Origin: Bacteroidota bacterium
GTDB taxonomy: Bacteria > Bacteroidota > Bacteroidia > Flavobacteriales > Weeksellaceae
DNA: 14,622 bases
Assembly: GCA_023393915.1 (NCBI GenBank)
Contig: JAEXBS010000041.1
Span: forward strand, 1 to 14,622
Direction: 5' to 3'
Below, piece by piece: positions 6,829-14,622 of this stretch. The number at the start of each line of letters is the position of its first letter. The stretch's first letter is position 1. The notes beneath the pieces were generated by a model that ran no database searches, was not told where the DNA came from, and saw nothing but the letters and a program-made list of their open reading frames with translations. Position numbers and translations under genes: made by a program.

Positions 6829-7743
6829 ATGACGATGAAAAATGACTTGAATACCCGTCCGTGTCCAATTTGTGATGACGATGATTTTGATGTACTATAC
6901 GCTTCGACCTTAAATTCAGATTCATTTACTCCAGAGATCTTCTCGGCAAGGCGTATACCAGATCGTCTCCATGGTCAGTTTGTAAAATGTAATACTTGTG
7001 GCTGTGTGTATGTTAATCCAGTTACTGACGTTGAATTTCTCAGCGATCTATATGAAAAAAGTAAATTTACATACGGGCCTATTGTGGATGACATACAAAG
7101 AACTTATTTACACTATTTTAAAAAGGCATTAGCTTTTCACCCTCTTTCAAAGGGCTCTTCGTTGATGGAAATCGGTTGTGGGAATGCTTTTTTTCTCGAG
7201 GGAGCGCACAGGCTGGGTGTTGATTTAGTTTATGGTGTTGAGCCGTCTTCGGATGCTATCGCTAACGCTAGTAACGTTATTAGGCCACAAATTATTAATG
7301 ATATATTTCGACCAGGCTTATTCTCTGAACAAAGCTTAGACTATATTTGTGCTTTTCAAGTCGCTGACCATTTGCCTCATCCTAAAGAAACATTTCGTGA
7401 ATGCTTTCGCATATTAAAACGAGGTGCTGTTTTACTCTGCCTTAACCATAATGTGGATGCAGTATCAGCCAAGGTACTTGGTGAACGCAGCCCTATTTTC
7501 GATATTGAACATACTATATCGTATAGCCCGAAGACGATGACAAGATTGTTACAAGGATGCGGTTTTACTATTGTTAATTGTGGTACCGCTTATAATAAAT
7601 ATAATTTGCCGTATCTGTTACATCTGTTTCCATTTTCTAATGTAATAAAAAGAAATGCGTTGTTTAAAAAATTCCAGAGCATTAACAATATTAAATTACC
7701 TTTACCTCTTGGAAATTTATTTATGATAGCACAGAAACAATAA
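6829..7743 (+). CDS. SAM-dependent methyltransferase with N-terminal zinc ribbon
   Basis: A 304-residue class I methyltransferase. The N-terminal part has paired cysteines, CPIC at 12-15 and CNTC at 54-57, which should hold a zinc ion; this arrangement is common in sugar methyltransferases of polysaccharide and antibiotic clusters. The SAM site is MEIGCGN at 113-119, followed by VEPSSDA and the family's later FRECFRILKRGA segment. It probably methylates a sugar (O- or C-methyl) of the repeat unit or of a nucleotide sugar. AAAGGA lies about 5 nt before the ATG at 6829; an ATG two codons later is the alternative. It follows the remnants at 6361-6790 and precedes the GtrB-like gene by 12 bp. Substrate and position of methylation cannot be read from the sequence. 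Confidence 0.85.
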   Translation: MTMKNDLNTRPCPICDDDDFDVLYASTLNSDSFTPEIFSARRIPDRLHGQFVKCNTCGCVYVNPVTDVEFLSDLYEKSKFTYGPIVDDIQRTYLHYFKKALAFHPLSKGSSLMEIGCGNAFFLEGAHRLGVDLVYGVEPSSDAIANASNVIRPQIINDIFRPGLFSEQSLDYICAFQVADHLPHPKETFRECFRILKRGAVLLCLNHNVDAVSAKVLGERSPIFDIEHTISYSPKTMTRLLQGCGFTIVNCGTAYNKYNLPYLLHLFPFSNVIKRNALFKKFQSINNIKLPLPLGNLFMIAQKQ

Positions 7744-7755
7744 GGCAGAAATATT

Positions 7756-8691
7756 ATGAAAACAATCAGCATATTAATTCCTACATATAGTGAAAAAGAT
7801 AATATTTTCCCTCTTTATGATGCTATTTACGATGAGTTATCAAAAAAGCTACCTGAATATTCTTATGAGATTATATTTATAGATAATGATTCAAAAGATG
7901 GAACGAGAGAAAAATTAATTGAATTATGTAGAGAAGACAAGAACGTCAAAGCTATATTTAATACACGTAACTTTGGACAGTTTAATTCCCCATACTATGG
8001 GTTACAACAGACATCTGGAGACTGCACAATTCTTTTATGTGCTGACTTTCAAGACCCTGTAGATATGATTCATAAATTCGTACGTGAATGGGAGAACGGT
8101 TATAAAATAGTCATAGGCATCAAAACAACCAGCAAGGAAAATAAGTTAATGTATAATCTACGTACTTTGTATTATAAGCTTATAAAGAAATTTTCCGATA
8201 TTGACCAAATAGAGCACTTCACTGGATTTGGTCTTTATGATAAAAGTTTTATAAACATTCTTCGTGATCTTGACGATCCAACCCCGTTTTTGCGTGGGAT
8301 AGTGGCTGAATTTGGTTATAAAAGAAAAGAAATACCGTACGAACAAGCGTGCCGCAAGACCGGAACAACAAGCAATAATTTATATTCCCTGTATGACGCC
8401 GCCATGTTGAGCATAACTAGCTACACAAAAATAGGGCTGCGTCTTGCCGTATTTGCAGGCATTTTCATTGGCTTGATAAGTCTGATCATAGCAACCGTGT
8501 ACCTAATATTGAAATTAATATATTGGGATAGATTCCCGGCTGGGACAGCCCCGATTCTTATAGGAATGATGTTCCTAGGTGCAATCCAGTTATTTTTTAT
8601 AGGCTTTATTGGCGAATATATTCTTACAATTAATCAGCGAGTTATGAAGCGTCCATTGGTAATTGAAGAAAAAAGGATTAACTTTAATTAG
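7756..8691 (+). CDS. GtrB-like polyprenyl-phosphate glycosyltransferase
   Basis: A GT2 enzyme of the DPM1/GtrB type, 311 residues. It should move a sugar from a nucleotide donor to undecaprenyl phosphate on the cytoplasmic face. Seen in order are SILIPTYSE at 5-13, IDNDSKDGT at 42-50, TRNFGQ, ADFQDP at 96-101 (the metal-binding acidic motif), and two C-terminal membrane helices at about 227-252 and 262-288, as in GtrB proteins. It sits in one run with GtrA (5959) and the GT-C protein (9559), the three components expected of a Gtr sugar-addition system. The donor could be UDP-glucose or the CDP-sugar made by the first half of the cluster; the sequence does not decide this. Confidence 0.88.
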   Translation: MKTISILIPTYSEKDNIFPLYDAIYDELSKKLPEYSYEIIFIDNDSKDGTREKLIELCREDKNVKAIFNTRNFGQFNSPYYGLQQTSGDCTILLCADFQDPVDMIHKFVREWENGYKIVIGIKTTSKENKLMYNLRTLYYKLIKKFSDIDQIEHFTGFGLYDKSFINILRDLDDPTPFLRGIVAEFGYKRKEIPYEQACRKTGTTSNNLYSLYDAAMLSITSYTKIGLRLAVFAGIFIGLISLIIATVYLILKLIYWDRFPAGTAPILIGMMFLGAIQLFFIGFIGEYILTINQRVMKRPLVIEEKRINFN

Positions 8692-8702
8692 CACTACAGG
8701 AT

Positions 8703-8710
8703 AAGGGTGG
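8703..8710 (+). promoter_or_regulatory. Ribosome binding site deciding the start at 8719
   Basis: AAGGGTGG lies 8 nt before the ATG at 8719. An in-frame GTG at 8707 falls inside this element and has no ribosome binding site of its own, so 8719 is taken as the start. Confidence 0.7.
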
Positions 8711-8718
8711 TAAATATA

Positions 8719-9363
8719 ATGACAGAAAAAAGAGGATTATATTCTATATTTAAATATGGCTTATCATACCGGTATGCTCAAAATTTAGTATGGGGCAACC
8801 GTGGTTATTATGGCTTTTATAAAGATATTGCAGATATTCTTGCTACAAATGTAAACTCAACTAGTAAAATAAATATCGTAGATATCGGATGCGGAGATGG
8901 CATGAAATCTTTATTTCTTGCCCAATACGGTAACTACTTCGGCGTTGATTATAACAAAGAGTACATAGAATATGCCAAATTTCACTACGGACATTTAGGT
9001 ACATTTCTCAACTGTGATATTACTAGCGCTGAAATTAAGAACTGTATCGATTATTCACAAATTGATGTCGTATGCCTTTTTGGCCTCCTCCACCACCTTT
9101 CTGATAATGAAGCCACCTCATTTTTAAAAAAAACGACAGATTTACTCCCTTTAGGAACTATTATCTTAACCCTTGATCCTGTCATATTAGAGAAAAAACC
9201 TATAAATAATTATATAGCTAGAAAAGACAGGGGGCCTTTTGCTAGGAGTATTGATGGATATAAGTCGTTATTTCCAAATAACATCGAGATAATAAAAACA
9301 ATTTTAAAACAATACATAAGGATTCCTTCCATAAGTTTGGTTATGGCGGGAAAACGAGTGTAA
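8719..9363 (+). CDS. Class I SAM-dependent methyltransferase
   Basis: A 214-residue soluble methyltransferase. The SAM-binding motif IVDIGCGDG ends at residue 61, the FGVDYNKEYIEYA segment (acidic end of strand 2) follows, and VVCLFGLLHHLSD is the motif IV/V region. It has no zinc ribbon and no membrane segment. Its place between the GtrB-like enzyme and the GT-C protein suggests a sugar substrate, possibly the unit carried on undecaprenyl phosphate or a terminal residue of the polymer. It lies 27 bp after the GtrB-like gene. It is not similar in layout to the methyltransferase at 6829, so the two probably modify different positions. The exact target is unknown. Confidence 0.8.
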   Translation: MTEKRGLYSIFKYGLSYRYAQNLVWGNRGYYGFYKDIADILATNVNSTSKINIVDIGCGDGMKSLFLAQYGNYFGVDYNKEYIEYAKFHYGHLGTFLNCDITSAEIKNCIDYSQIDVVCLFGLLHHLSDNEATSFLKKTTDLLPLGTIILTLDPVILEKKPINNYIARKDRGPFARSIDGYKSLFPNNIEIIKTILKQYIRIPSISLVMAGKRV

Positions 9364-9434
9364 TAAAGATATAATGCGTATTGGCAAATAAAATATAATA
9401 TAATATCTAGATAATAGAACAAAAAAGGGGCATT
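9364..9434 (+). other. AT-rich gap with promoter-like elements
   Basis: This short gap is almost all A and T and holds TATAAT at 9370-9375 and twice, overlapping, at 9394-9404. TTGGCA at 9381-9386 resembles a -35 box, but no good -10 lies 16-18 nt after it. An internal promoter for the GT-C and wzx genes is possible but not demonstrated, since such hexamers are expected by chance in DNA this AT-rich. Confidence 0.25.
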
Positions 9435-9602
9435 ATGCTACATATCGAGGAGCCTTTTTTAGGATTATTAATTTATATAGTTGCATTTATAAAGCTTCAA
9501 GAGATAAAAGATTACAAAATTATTATCTGTTCGATATTTATTCTGGAGGTATTTAAATATGGTATCATTAAATTCAAAAGACAATCTCTCTTATTTCCTT
9601 AA
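9435..9602 (+). CDS. Possible 55-residue membrane protein, or remnant
   Basis: An ATG at 9435 has AAGGGG 4 nt upstream and opens 55 codons ending at TAA 9600. The translation starts MLHIEEPFLGLLIYIVAFIK and contains a second hydrophobic run (KIIICSIFILEVF), so it could span the membrane once or twice. It overlaps the first 44 bases of the GT-C gene in another frame, which would allow translational coupling. I recognise no family. It may be a small membrane partner of the GT-C protein, a leader ORF, or the leftover start of a deleted membrane protein; a chance ORF is also possible. Confidence 0.35.
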   Translation: MLHIEEPFLGLLIYIVAFIKLQEIKDYKIIICSIFILEVFKYGIIKFKRQSLLFP

Positions 9603-11379
9603 CATATTGGTTATATTGACTATTGGCGTTTCAACATCTTTGCTTCTTTATTTTATGTGGATTCGTCTCTCATATTCCGTAGAGCTAACTGACGAATCTT
9701 ACTATCTTGCAATGACGTATCGTATCGTTAATGGTGATATTCCATTAAAAAACGCATGGGAACCACAGATATTGTCTGCACTCTTTACGGCCCCCCTGTT
9801 GGGTTTATACCATTATATTACTGGCAGTTACAATGGATGCGTGCTTTTTATGCGTCAGATGTTTTTTTTATTTGATATGGTTTTTGTTGGAATAATTTTC
9901 ATTCTGCTTAGGAAATATATTCCAACACTAATTGCCTTTCTATGCATATTACCGCTATTTTTTGTTGTACCAAGCTCTCTCCCTTATCTTTCTTATAATA
10001 TATTAAATATGCAATTTGCAATTCTAGGATATATGTTGATATTATCATACATGTTCTCTGATATAAAAGGAAACACGCTACCTTTATATCTTGTTTTTGC
10101 GGCAATTTTTCATGCTCTCGCTGTTATGGTTTATCCACATTTTTTGCTGGCTTGTTTCATAAACATTGGCATTGTCTATTGTCTTACAGAAAAACAAACC
10201 GTCCTTATTTATAAAGAATATAAGATTGCCCCATGCGCTATATATGCGGCAACTGGGGCAATTGCTGGCATCATAATGCTTTTATTTTTATTTTTATGGG
10301 CCGGCGGCAGTGAAAACATCATTAATGGCATAAAGGGCATATTGTCTTCAAATTATCAAGAAGCTAGCCACGTTAATGGCAGCTATGTCATGCAAGTTTT
10401 CATTTATCCGTTAAAGTCATATATATTGAGCCCAATATTTCTAATATATACCCTCCCCTCCTGCGTTGCATGTGCTTTTTTATATTACCTTTCTTATAAG
10501 AGAGAATGGTTATCTTGGTTTATGTATGTATTTATTATCATTGGCCTTATAATATTCTTACCGGTAATCGAAAAACTCAACGAATATGGATATAATTTAT
10601 GCTTCTTACAGGCTCATATTTTCTGCATAACCACAATAATCAGTTTACTAATCTTATTAAAACAAAGAAAAACAATGTCACCAGTCTTTATCACTACAAT
10701 TGTTGCATCGATGCTGATCGTGATATTACGCTCATATTCAAGTAACAATCATTCTGTAATTTTTCAGTTTTGGGCGTTTTTTCCATCTATTATTTCGCTT
10801 ATATACGCATTATATCTTAAACAAAACAAGCAAAATACGAGCGGTAAATATAATAAACATATAAATATTCTATTCATTGCTATTATTACAATAATAATTT
10901 CTGGATTAAATTTACTTTGTTTCTGGACATATATCTACCGTGACGCTCCGGTAACTCAATTGACTTCGAAAGTATCGTCCGGGATCTTCAGAGGGTGTTT
11001 AACTACACGTGAACGTAAAGACGCGATTGAGGTATTAGAGAATGAAATTAGAGATAATGTTCCTGACGGGAAAACTGTTATGGTTGGGAATAGATTCCCC
11101 GCTGCTTACGTGATTTCAGAACAAAAAATACAGTCATATTGGATTGAAGGCGTAATGCTTGAGACATATGGATTTAAGAAGATAGATACTATGGTTCGGT
11201 ATAACAAGGTGACTGGAAAACTTGCAGACACGGTATTGATTATTGAATGGGACGGTTCTCCGTATAAAGTTGCCAATAATGATACAGAATTGCATTCATA
11301 TTTAATTGATAATTATAAATTAACATATATGTCACCTTCTACAGCAATGTACAAGCTATATGTTTATGTCGTAAAGTAA
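9559..11379 (+). CDS. GT-C-fold membrane glycosyltransferase
   Basis: A 606-residue protein with about eleven or twelve predicted membrane helices and a soluble C-terminal part from about residue 470. After the first helix comes ELTDESYY with adjacent Asp45-Glu46. An acidic pair in the first outer loop is a hallmark of GT-C enzymes such as ArnT, PMT and Gtr transferases, which take sugar from a polyprenyl-phosphate carrier on the periplasmic side. GGAGG at 9545-9549 lies 9 nt before the ATG. I infer that it is the sugar-adding third component that works with GtrA (5959) and the GtrB-like enzyme (7756). Gtr transferases differ greatly between loci, so its acceptor and linkage cannot be predicted. 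An oligosaccharide polymerase is less likely because of the acidic motif and the long C-terminal domain. Confidence 0.72.
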   Translation: MVSLNSKDNLSYFLNILVILTIGVSTSLLLYFMWIRLSYSVELTDESYYLAMTYRIVNGDIPLKNAWEPQILSALFTAPLLGLYHYITGSYNGCVLFMRQMFFLFDMVFVGIIFILLRKYIPTLIAFLCILPLFFVVPSSLPYLSYNILNMQFAILGYMLILSYMFSDIKGNTLPLYLVFAAIFHALAVMVYPHFLLACFINIGIVYCLTEKQTVLIYKEYKIAPCAIYAATGAIAGIIMLLFLFLWAGGSENIINGIKGILSSNYQEASHVNGSYVMQVFIYPLKSYILSPIFLIYTLPSCVACAFLYYLSYKREWLSWFMYVFIIIGLIIFLPVIEKLNEYGYNLCFLQAHIFCITTIISLLILLKQRKTMSPVFITTIVASMLIVILRSYSSNNHSVIFQFWAFFPSIISLIYALYLKQNKQNTSGKYNKHINILFIAIITIIISGLNLLCFWTYIYRDAPVTQLTSKVSSGIFRGCLTTRERKDAIEVLENEIRDNVPDGKTVMVGNRFPAAYVISEQKIQSYWIEGVMLETYGFKKIDTMVRYNKVTGKLADTVLIIEWDGSPYKVANNDTELHSYLIDNYKLTYMSPSTAMYKLYVYVVK

Positions 11380-11605
11380 CACCGTTTCGGACCACCATAA
11401 GATACAGTATAGATGTAGAATAAAAGCATAAGCCTAAGTGGTTGAAAACTGAATATAGCAGCGCACAAATATTCACATCAGGTTGAAATGACAATAGTCT
11501 GTCTCGAAACTGGAACTACTTTAGATAACACATATAGATATTAGCGCAGAATGTATAAAGTTAAAAATACAGACAACTCTTGACGTAATTAATGTAAGGG
11601 ACGGA
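11380..11605. other. 226-bp non-coding gap before wzx
   Basis: The longest gap between genes on the plus strand of the cassette. I see no ORF with a ribosome binding site longer than about 18 codons, no stem followed by a T-run, and no clear mobile-element end. TTGACG at 11580-11585 resembles a -35 box and TATAAT occurs at 11611-11616, but the 25-nt spacing is too long. It may be the eroded remains of a gene or insertion. Confidence 0.45.
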
Positions 11606-13048
11606 ATGAATATAATGATTAAATTAAAAATAATGACACAGTTAAATAATAATGCCTCTTTAAAACATATAGCAATGATTGCAGGAGGGACAACTCTGGC
11701 TCAAGGAATAAACATACTGTCCACTCCGATTCTTTCTCGAATCTACTCTCCTGAAGATTTTGGGGTAACTGCAGTATTTATTTCAATGGTTTCCATACTT
11801 TCAGTCATTTCAGCACTTAGATACGATTTGGCAATACCTTTGCCTAAAACGGAGCGATATGCTGATGCTGTTATCTTGGTAAGTTTTCTGGCACAAATTA
11901 TTTTTGTCCTTTTGTTAACTATAATAATTTATTTGCTTCCAGACAGCCTAATGCATAAAGCCAGGCTCGAGGCCCTCATACCTTACAAAATATTCATTTC
12001 CGTTGGAGTTTTAGGGACAGGAATTTACGGAATGCTAACACAATGGGCTATTCGAAGACAATGTTTCAATGTGATAGCAAAGACTAAAATCACTCAAATA
12101 ACCGCAGGTATTATAACAAAGATGGTTTTGGGAGTATTGAGGATATCACCATTAGGACTAATATTGGGAGATATCGTCTCTAAAATGGGAGGGCTAGGTT
12201 CATTACTTATAGGTATTCTAACGGAAAGATCTTTGCCAAAATGGAATTTTCAAGATATCAAAAGAGTAGCAATAAGATACAAAAACTTTCCCCTTTTTGA
12301 CATTTGGACAGCCATATTTAATGTGGCCGGCTATCAACTGATACCATATTTATCATTGATTTACTACGATTCTAGAACAACTGGATATTTTGCAATGGCA
12401 AATAATTTACTTATGTTACCGGGAGCCCTTATTGGAACAGCTATTGGACAAGTTTTTTTACAAAGAGCAGCTATAGCCTACTACGAAGGCTCTTTAAAAG
12501 AGGTGACAATAAAGACATATCACAATTTACTCATCACGGGAATATACCCGGGTCTTTTTCTTTCACTAACTGCTCCATATCTTTTTTCTGTAGTTTTGGG
12601 CTCGGAGTGGAAGGAGGCTGGAATCTTTGCTATGATAATGGGACCTTGGGCAATTGCCATGTTTATACAATCACCATTAAGTAACATCCTGTCTATTTTA
12701 GGCAAGCAGAAGCAGGCAATGCTAATAGAAATATTATACTCTCTCGCACGCATAGCAGCGTTTATCATTGGTACCATCTGGAATGATGCAAAAACATCAA
12801 TATTTTTGCTCATGCTTACAGGGCTTATTTTCACTATTATACGCTTATGGTACATATTCTATCTATTAAAAATACAAAAAGTGATGCTTAAATACCTATT
12901 CCCCACATTAAAACAAGCTATATTCCTTTTGTCAATCCCATCTGCTTTAATGCTATTCGAATTTAACAAAATATTAACAGCATGTTCGTTAGTGATGTCT
13001 TTAACTATATTTGTAAGACTGCGATATCATGAATTAGTAAGGCCATGA
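11606..13048 (+). CDS. wzx: Wzx-type oligosaccharide flippase
   Basis: A 480-residue protein with about twelve to fourteen predicted membrane helices and the MOP/polysaccharide-transport N-terminus: IAMIAGGTTLAQGINILSTP followed by LSRIYSPEDFGV, a strongly conserved start in Wzx and related flippases. It should flip undecaprenyl-diphosphate-linked repeat units from the cytoplasmic to the periplasmic face for Wzy polymerisation. The ATG at 11606 has AAGGGACGGA just upstream; in-frame ATGs at 11615 and 11630 are alternatives and would remove only the first few residues. Its last 22 bases overlap the end of the wzy gene on the other strand. The symbol is given by function, because sequence identity in this family is low. 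Confidence 0.9.
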   Translation: MNIMIKLKIMTQLNNNASLKHIAMIAGGTTLAQGINILSTPILSRIYSPEDFGVTAVFISMVSILSVISALRYDLAIPLPKTERYADAVILVSFLAQIIFVLLLTIIIYLLPDSLMHKARLEALIPYKIFISVGVLGTGIYGMLTQWAIRRQCFNVIAKTKITQITAGIITKMVLGVLRISPLGLILGDIVSKMGGLGSLLIGILTERSLPKWNFQDIKRVAIRYKNFPLFDIWTAIFNVAGYQLIPYLSLIYYDSRTTGYFAMANNLLMLPGALIGTAIGQVFLQRAAIAYYEGSLKEVTIKTYHNLLITGIYPGLFLSLTAPYLFSVVLGSEWKEAGIFAMIMGPWAIAMFIQSPLSNILSILGKQKQAMLIEILYSLARIAAFIIGTIWNDAKTSIFLLMLTGLIFTIIRLWYIFYLLKIQKVMLKYLFPTLKQAIFLLSIPSALMLFEFNKILTACSLVMSLTIFVRLRYHELVRP

Positions 13049-14313
13049 TTTGTTGAAAGTGCATGATTATAGGCTATGTTTTTTTTCATAAACGAGTTTA
13101 TTAATAGCTGAAGCAACAACACAGCGATAGTTCCATCATTAAACAAAAATAAAATATCACCAGCCATCCATGAGCCTAAACTAACAGAGTAAAAGGAATA
13201 GAAAGTTAAATCAAATATGTTTTTTCTATTATTCATGAAAAATAGTGCAATCCTACGATAAAGATAACCCATAAAAAATATAAATATTAATGTCCCACAT
13301 GAACCCCAATTGTAATATATACTACCAACGGCAGATGGTGGGCAAGTCCCCCCCATTCCACCATATATTATATCGTTTATTATAAAGTCTAGTGGTACAT
13401 ACCCACTTTTCCAAGGTAAGATATCTCGTATTCTCATCAGCCAATCATATCCAATTTGCACTGGTTGTTCGTATATAAAGCGAAAACCAATAATGGCTGT
13501 ATATTGATTATCATAAAATATCCTATCAATAATAGCCATAATAACACTCCCAGAAATTTGAGCTCTGCCATTTGCTATCGTCAATCCGATAAACATAAAT
13601 GCACCTAATATCACAATCGCATAAAAAATTTTAGGGGTAGTGCAACGAGCATATTTTTTAAATAAAATAATATTTACGCAGAATACTATAAACATAATTA
13701 CCGCACCACCTCTTTGTCCTGTCCCTAATAGGAAATAAACAGTAAATGGCGCTAATAGAAATGCAATTTTTTGGTATTTTTTATCTATAGATAATAAAAA
13801 TGCCATATTAATCAACGGTAATAACACAACCCGGAACTGGTATATATATCCGTTACCTCTAACTTGGGTAAAAGCAAAACGTAAACGTTCTATTGAAACA
13901 ATTTGTCCGCTACTTAAAATGGATTTTACCAAAACATAGATAACATTAGGAGCATGTGAATACAAATAAATACACGCTATAAAAGAAACAGTAATTACAC
14001 ATATACACTTCATCCAAAATAACGACGTATTCCTTACGTAAAAAAGCATTTCTCCTTGTTTATTTTGACGTGAAGAATGCGTTAAATTACAAAGGCAGTT
14101 ACCTAAAATAAATATAGGCAAAGCAATCCAATGTAAAAATAATAGCATCCTATCCGCAGCAATATCTAAATCAGCAATTTTTGCAATGCCCACATAAATT
14201 ACCGCCTGGAAGATTACCCATAACAAAGATGGGGATGGCCCCTCTTTTCTGGAAAAATAAAAAATATAACAAAACGATATAAACAAATATATCGTAGTAG
14301 CTATCTCTATCAT
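13027..14313 (-). CDS. wzy: Wzy-type O-antigen/polysaccharide polymerase
   Basis: A 428-residue integral membrane protein with about ten to twelve helices, typical in size and hydrophobicity for Wzy. It should join repeat units at the periplasmic face on the undecaprenyl carrier. Likely functional loops are FTQVRGNGYIYQFR in the first half, GTGQRGGA in the middle, and a large periplasmic loop in the second half with GGMGGTCPPSAVGSIYYNWG; arginine- and glycine-rich loops of this kind are usual in oligosaccharide polymerases. The ATG overlaps the stop of the WlbA-like gene (ATGA), so it is translationally coupled to that gene. Wzy sequences are very divergent, so the call rests on topology, loop motifs and the neighbouring wzx. 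O-antigen ligase is the main alternative but ligases have a different loop signature. Confidence 0.83.
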   Translation of the reverse strand: MIEIATTIYLFISFCYIFYFSRKEGPSPSLLWVIFQAVIYVGIAKIADLDIAADRMLLFLHWIALPIFILGNCLCNLTHSSRQNKQGEMLFYVRNTSLFWMKCICVITVSFIACIYLYSHAPNVIYVLVKSILSSGQIVSIERLRFAFTQVRGNGYIYQFRVVLLPLINMAFLLSIDKKYQKIAFLLAPFTVYFLLGTGQRGGAVIMFIVFCVNIILFKKYARCTTPKIFYAIVILGAFMFIGLTIANGRAQISGSVIMAIIDRIFYDNQYTAIIGFRFIYEQPVQIGYDWLMRIRDILPWKSGYVPLDFIINDIIYGGMGGTCPPSAVGSIYYNWGSCGTLIFIFFMGYLYRRIALFFMNNRKNIFDLTFYSFYSVSLGSWMAGDILFLFNDGTIAVLLLQLLINSFMKKNIAYNHALSTNHGLTNS

Positions 14314-14622
14314 TTTTTATAATATGCGTCCTTTATAATCTGCACAGTCTTTTTAGCCTCTCTCCCCGTACACATCGGCTCCGTTTTCCCGTCAAGCACA
14401 TCCAGCACATGCCTGTAATACGGCAGATGTCCATGTCCGTAGACGGACTGCGGGGCTTCACTGGCGTTGGTTACCTCTTCGTCCATGGGGTCCTCATCGG
14501 CAAATGTCCAGTGTTCTATTTTGTTGAGAGCAAAGCCTCCAACTCTTACCGTGCCTTTTTCTCCTAAAATCGTCAGACTGCCTTCGAGGTTTTTAGGGTA
14601 GGTAAGTACCGTGGCATTGATG
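14310..14622 (-). CDS. WlbA/WbpB-like UDP-sugar 3-dehydrogenase, C-terminal part
   Basis: Only the last 103 complete codons lie in the window; the gene enters from the right edge. The readable part (INATVLTYPKNLEGSL, then GEKGTVRVGG, then NKIEHW and SVYGHGHLPYYRHVLDVL) matches the C-terminal domain of Gfo/Idh/MocA dehydrogenases of the WlbA/WbpB group. These oxidise C3 of UDP-N-acetylglucosaminuronate with NAD on the way to UDP-diacetamido-mannuronate-type sugars. The catalytic N-terminal half is outside the window. The end (GREAKKTVQIIKDAYYKK) seems about ten residues shorter than family members that finish after a KTG-type tail, and base composition changes from GC-rich to AT-rich at about 14335. 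Its stop overlaps the wzy start. Identification as this family is good; the exact substrate is inferred. Confidence 0.8.
   Translation of the reverse strand, partial: INATVLTYPKNLEGSLTILGEKGTVRVGGFALNKIEHWTFADEDPMDEEVTNASEAPQSVYGHGHLPYYRHVLDVLDGKTEPMCTGREAKKTVQIIKDAYYKK

Noticed and set aside
11464..11520. Short ORF starting near the ATG in the gap before wzx
   Set aside because: Eighteen codons without a ribosome binding site and without similarity to any family I know.

Overview
The window is a surface-polysaccharide (O-antigen or capsule type) biosynthesis locus from a Gram-negative-type bacterium. A Wzx flippase, a Wzy polymerase, nucleotide-sugar enzymes and lipid-linked sugar transferases are packed together. 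The species cannot be named from this sequence. The flanking genes are GC-rich (60-base samples at 601-660 and 14401-14460 each count 34/60 G+C) and resemble those of gut anaerobes such as Synergistota or Negativicutes, but that is a weak guess. The interior is clearly AT-richer (about 30% G+C in 1332-1429, 37% in 13381-13440). This is the usual signature of an imported cassette between conserved shoulders.

Left shoulder (1-1334): an extended -10 promoter precedes a dTDP-glucose 4,6-dehydratase gene (rfbB). Its reading frame is intact to the family's full length but carries three nonsense codons near the 3' end. It overlaps by ATGA the first 34 codons of rfbA, which then stop. This looks like a decaying remnant of a dTDP-sugar operon cut off by arrival of the cassette.

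Cassette, plus strand (1430-13048): rfbF and rfbG make CDP-4-keto-6-deoxy-glucose. A split transketolase (two genes) and an extended SDR follow at once, with overlaps or very short gaps. No rfbH (3-dehydratase) is present, so the likely product is an unusual, possibly two-carbon-branched CDP-sugar. Next come a GtrA-type flippase subunit, a dead methyltransferase fragment and a glycosyltransferase fragment, an intact zinc-ribbon methyltransferase, a GtrB-like polyprenyl-phosphate glycosyltransferase, a second methyltransferase, a possible 55-codon membrane ORF, a large GT-C-like membrane glycosyltransferase, and Wzx. GtrA, GtrB and the GT-C protein together would form a Gtr-type system that adds a sugar from a lipid carrier on the outer face of the inner membrane.

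Right side, minus strand (13027-14622): the 3' end of a WlbA/WbpB-like UDP-sugar 3-dehydrogenase enters from the right edge and is coupled by ATGA overlap to a Wzy-type polymerase. The Wzy gene runs head-on into wzx, and the two coding regions overlap by 22 bp. G+C content rises again inside the last codons of the wlbA-like gene.

No tRNA, rRNA, CRISPR array, complete insertion sequence or convincing rho-independent terminator was found. No cytoplasmic glycosyltransferase other than the GtrB-like one is intact in the window, so repeat-unit assembly must rely on genes elsewhere.
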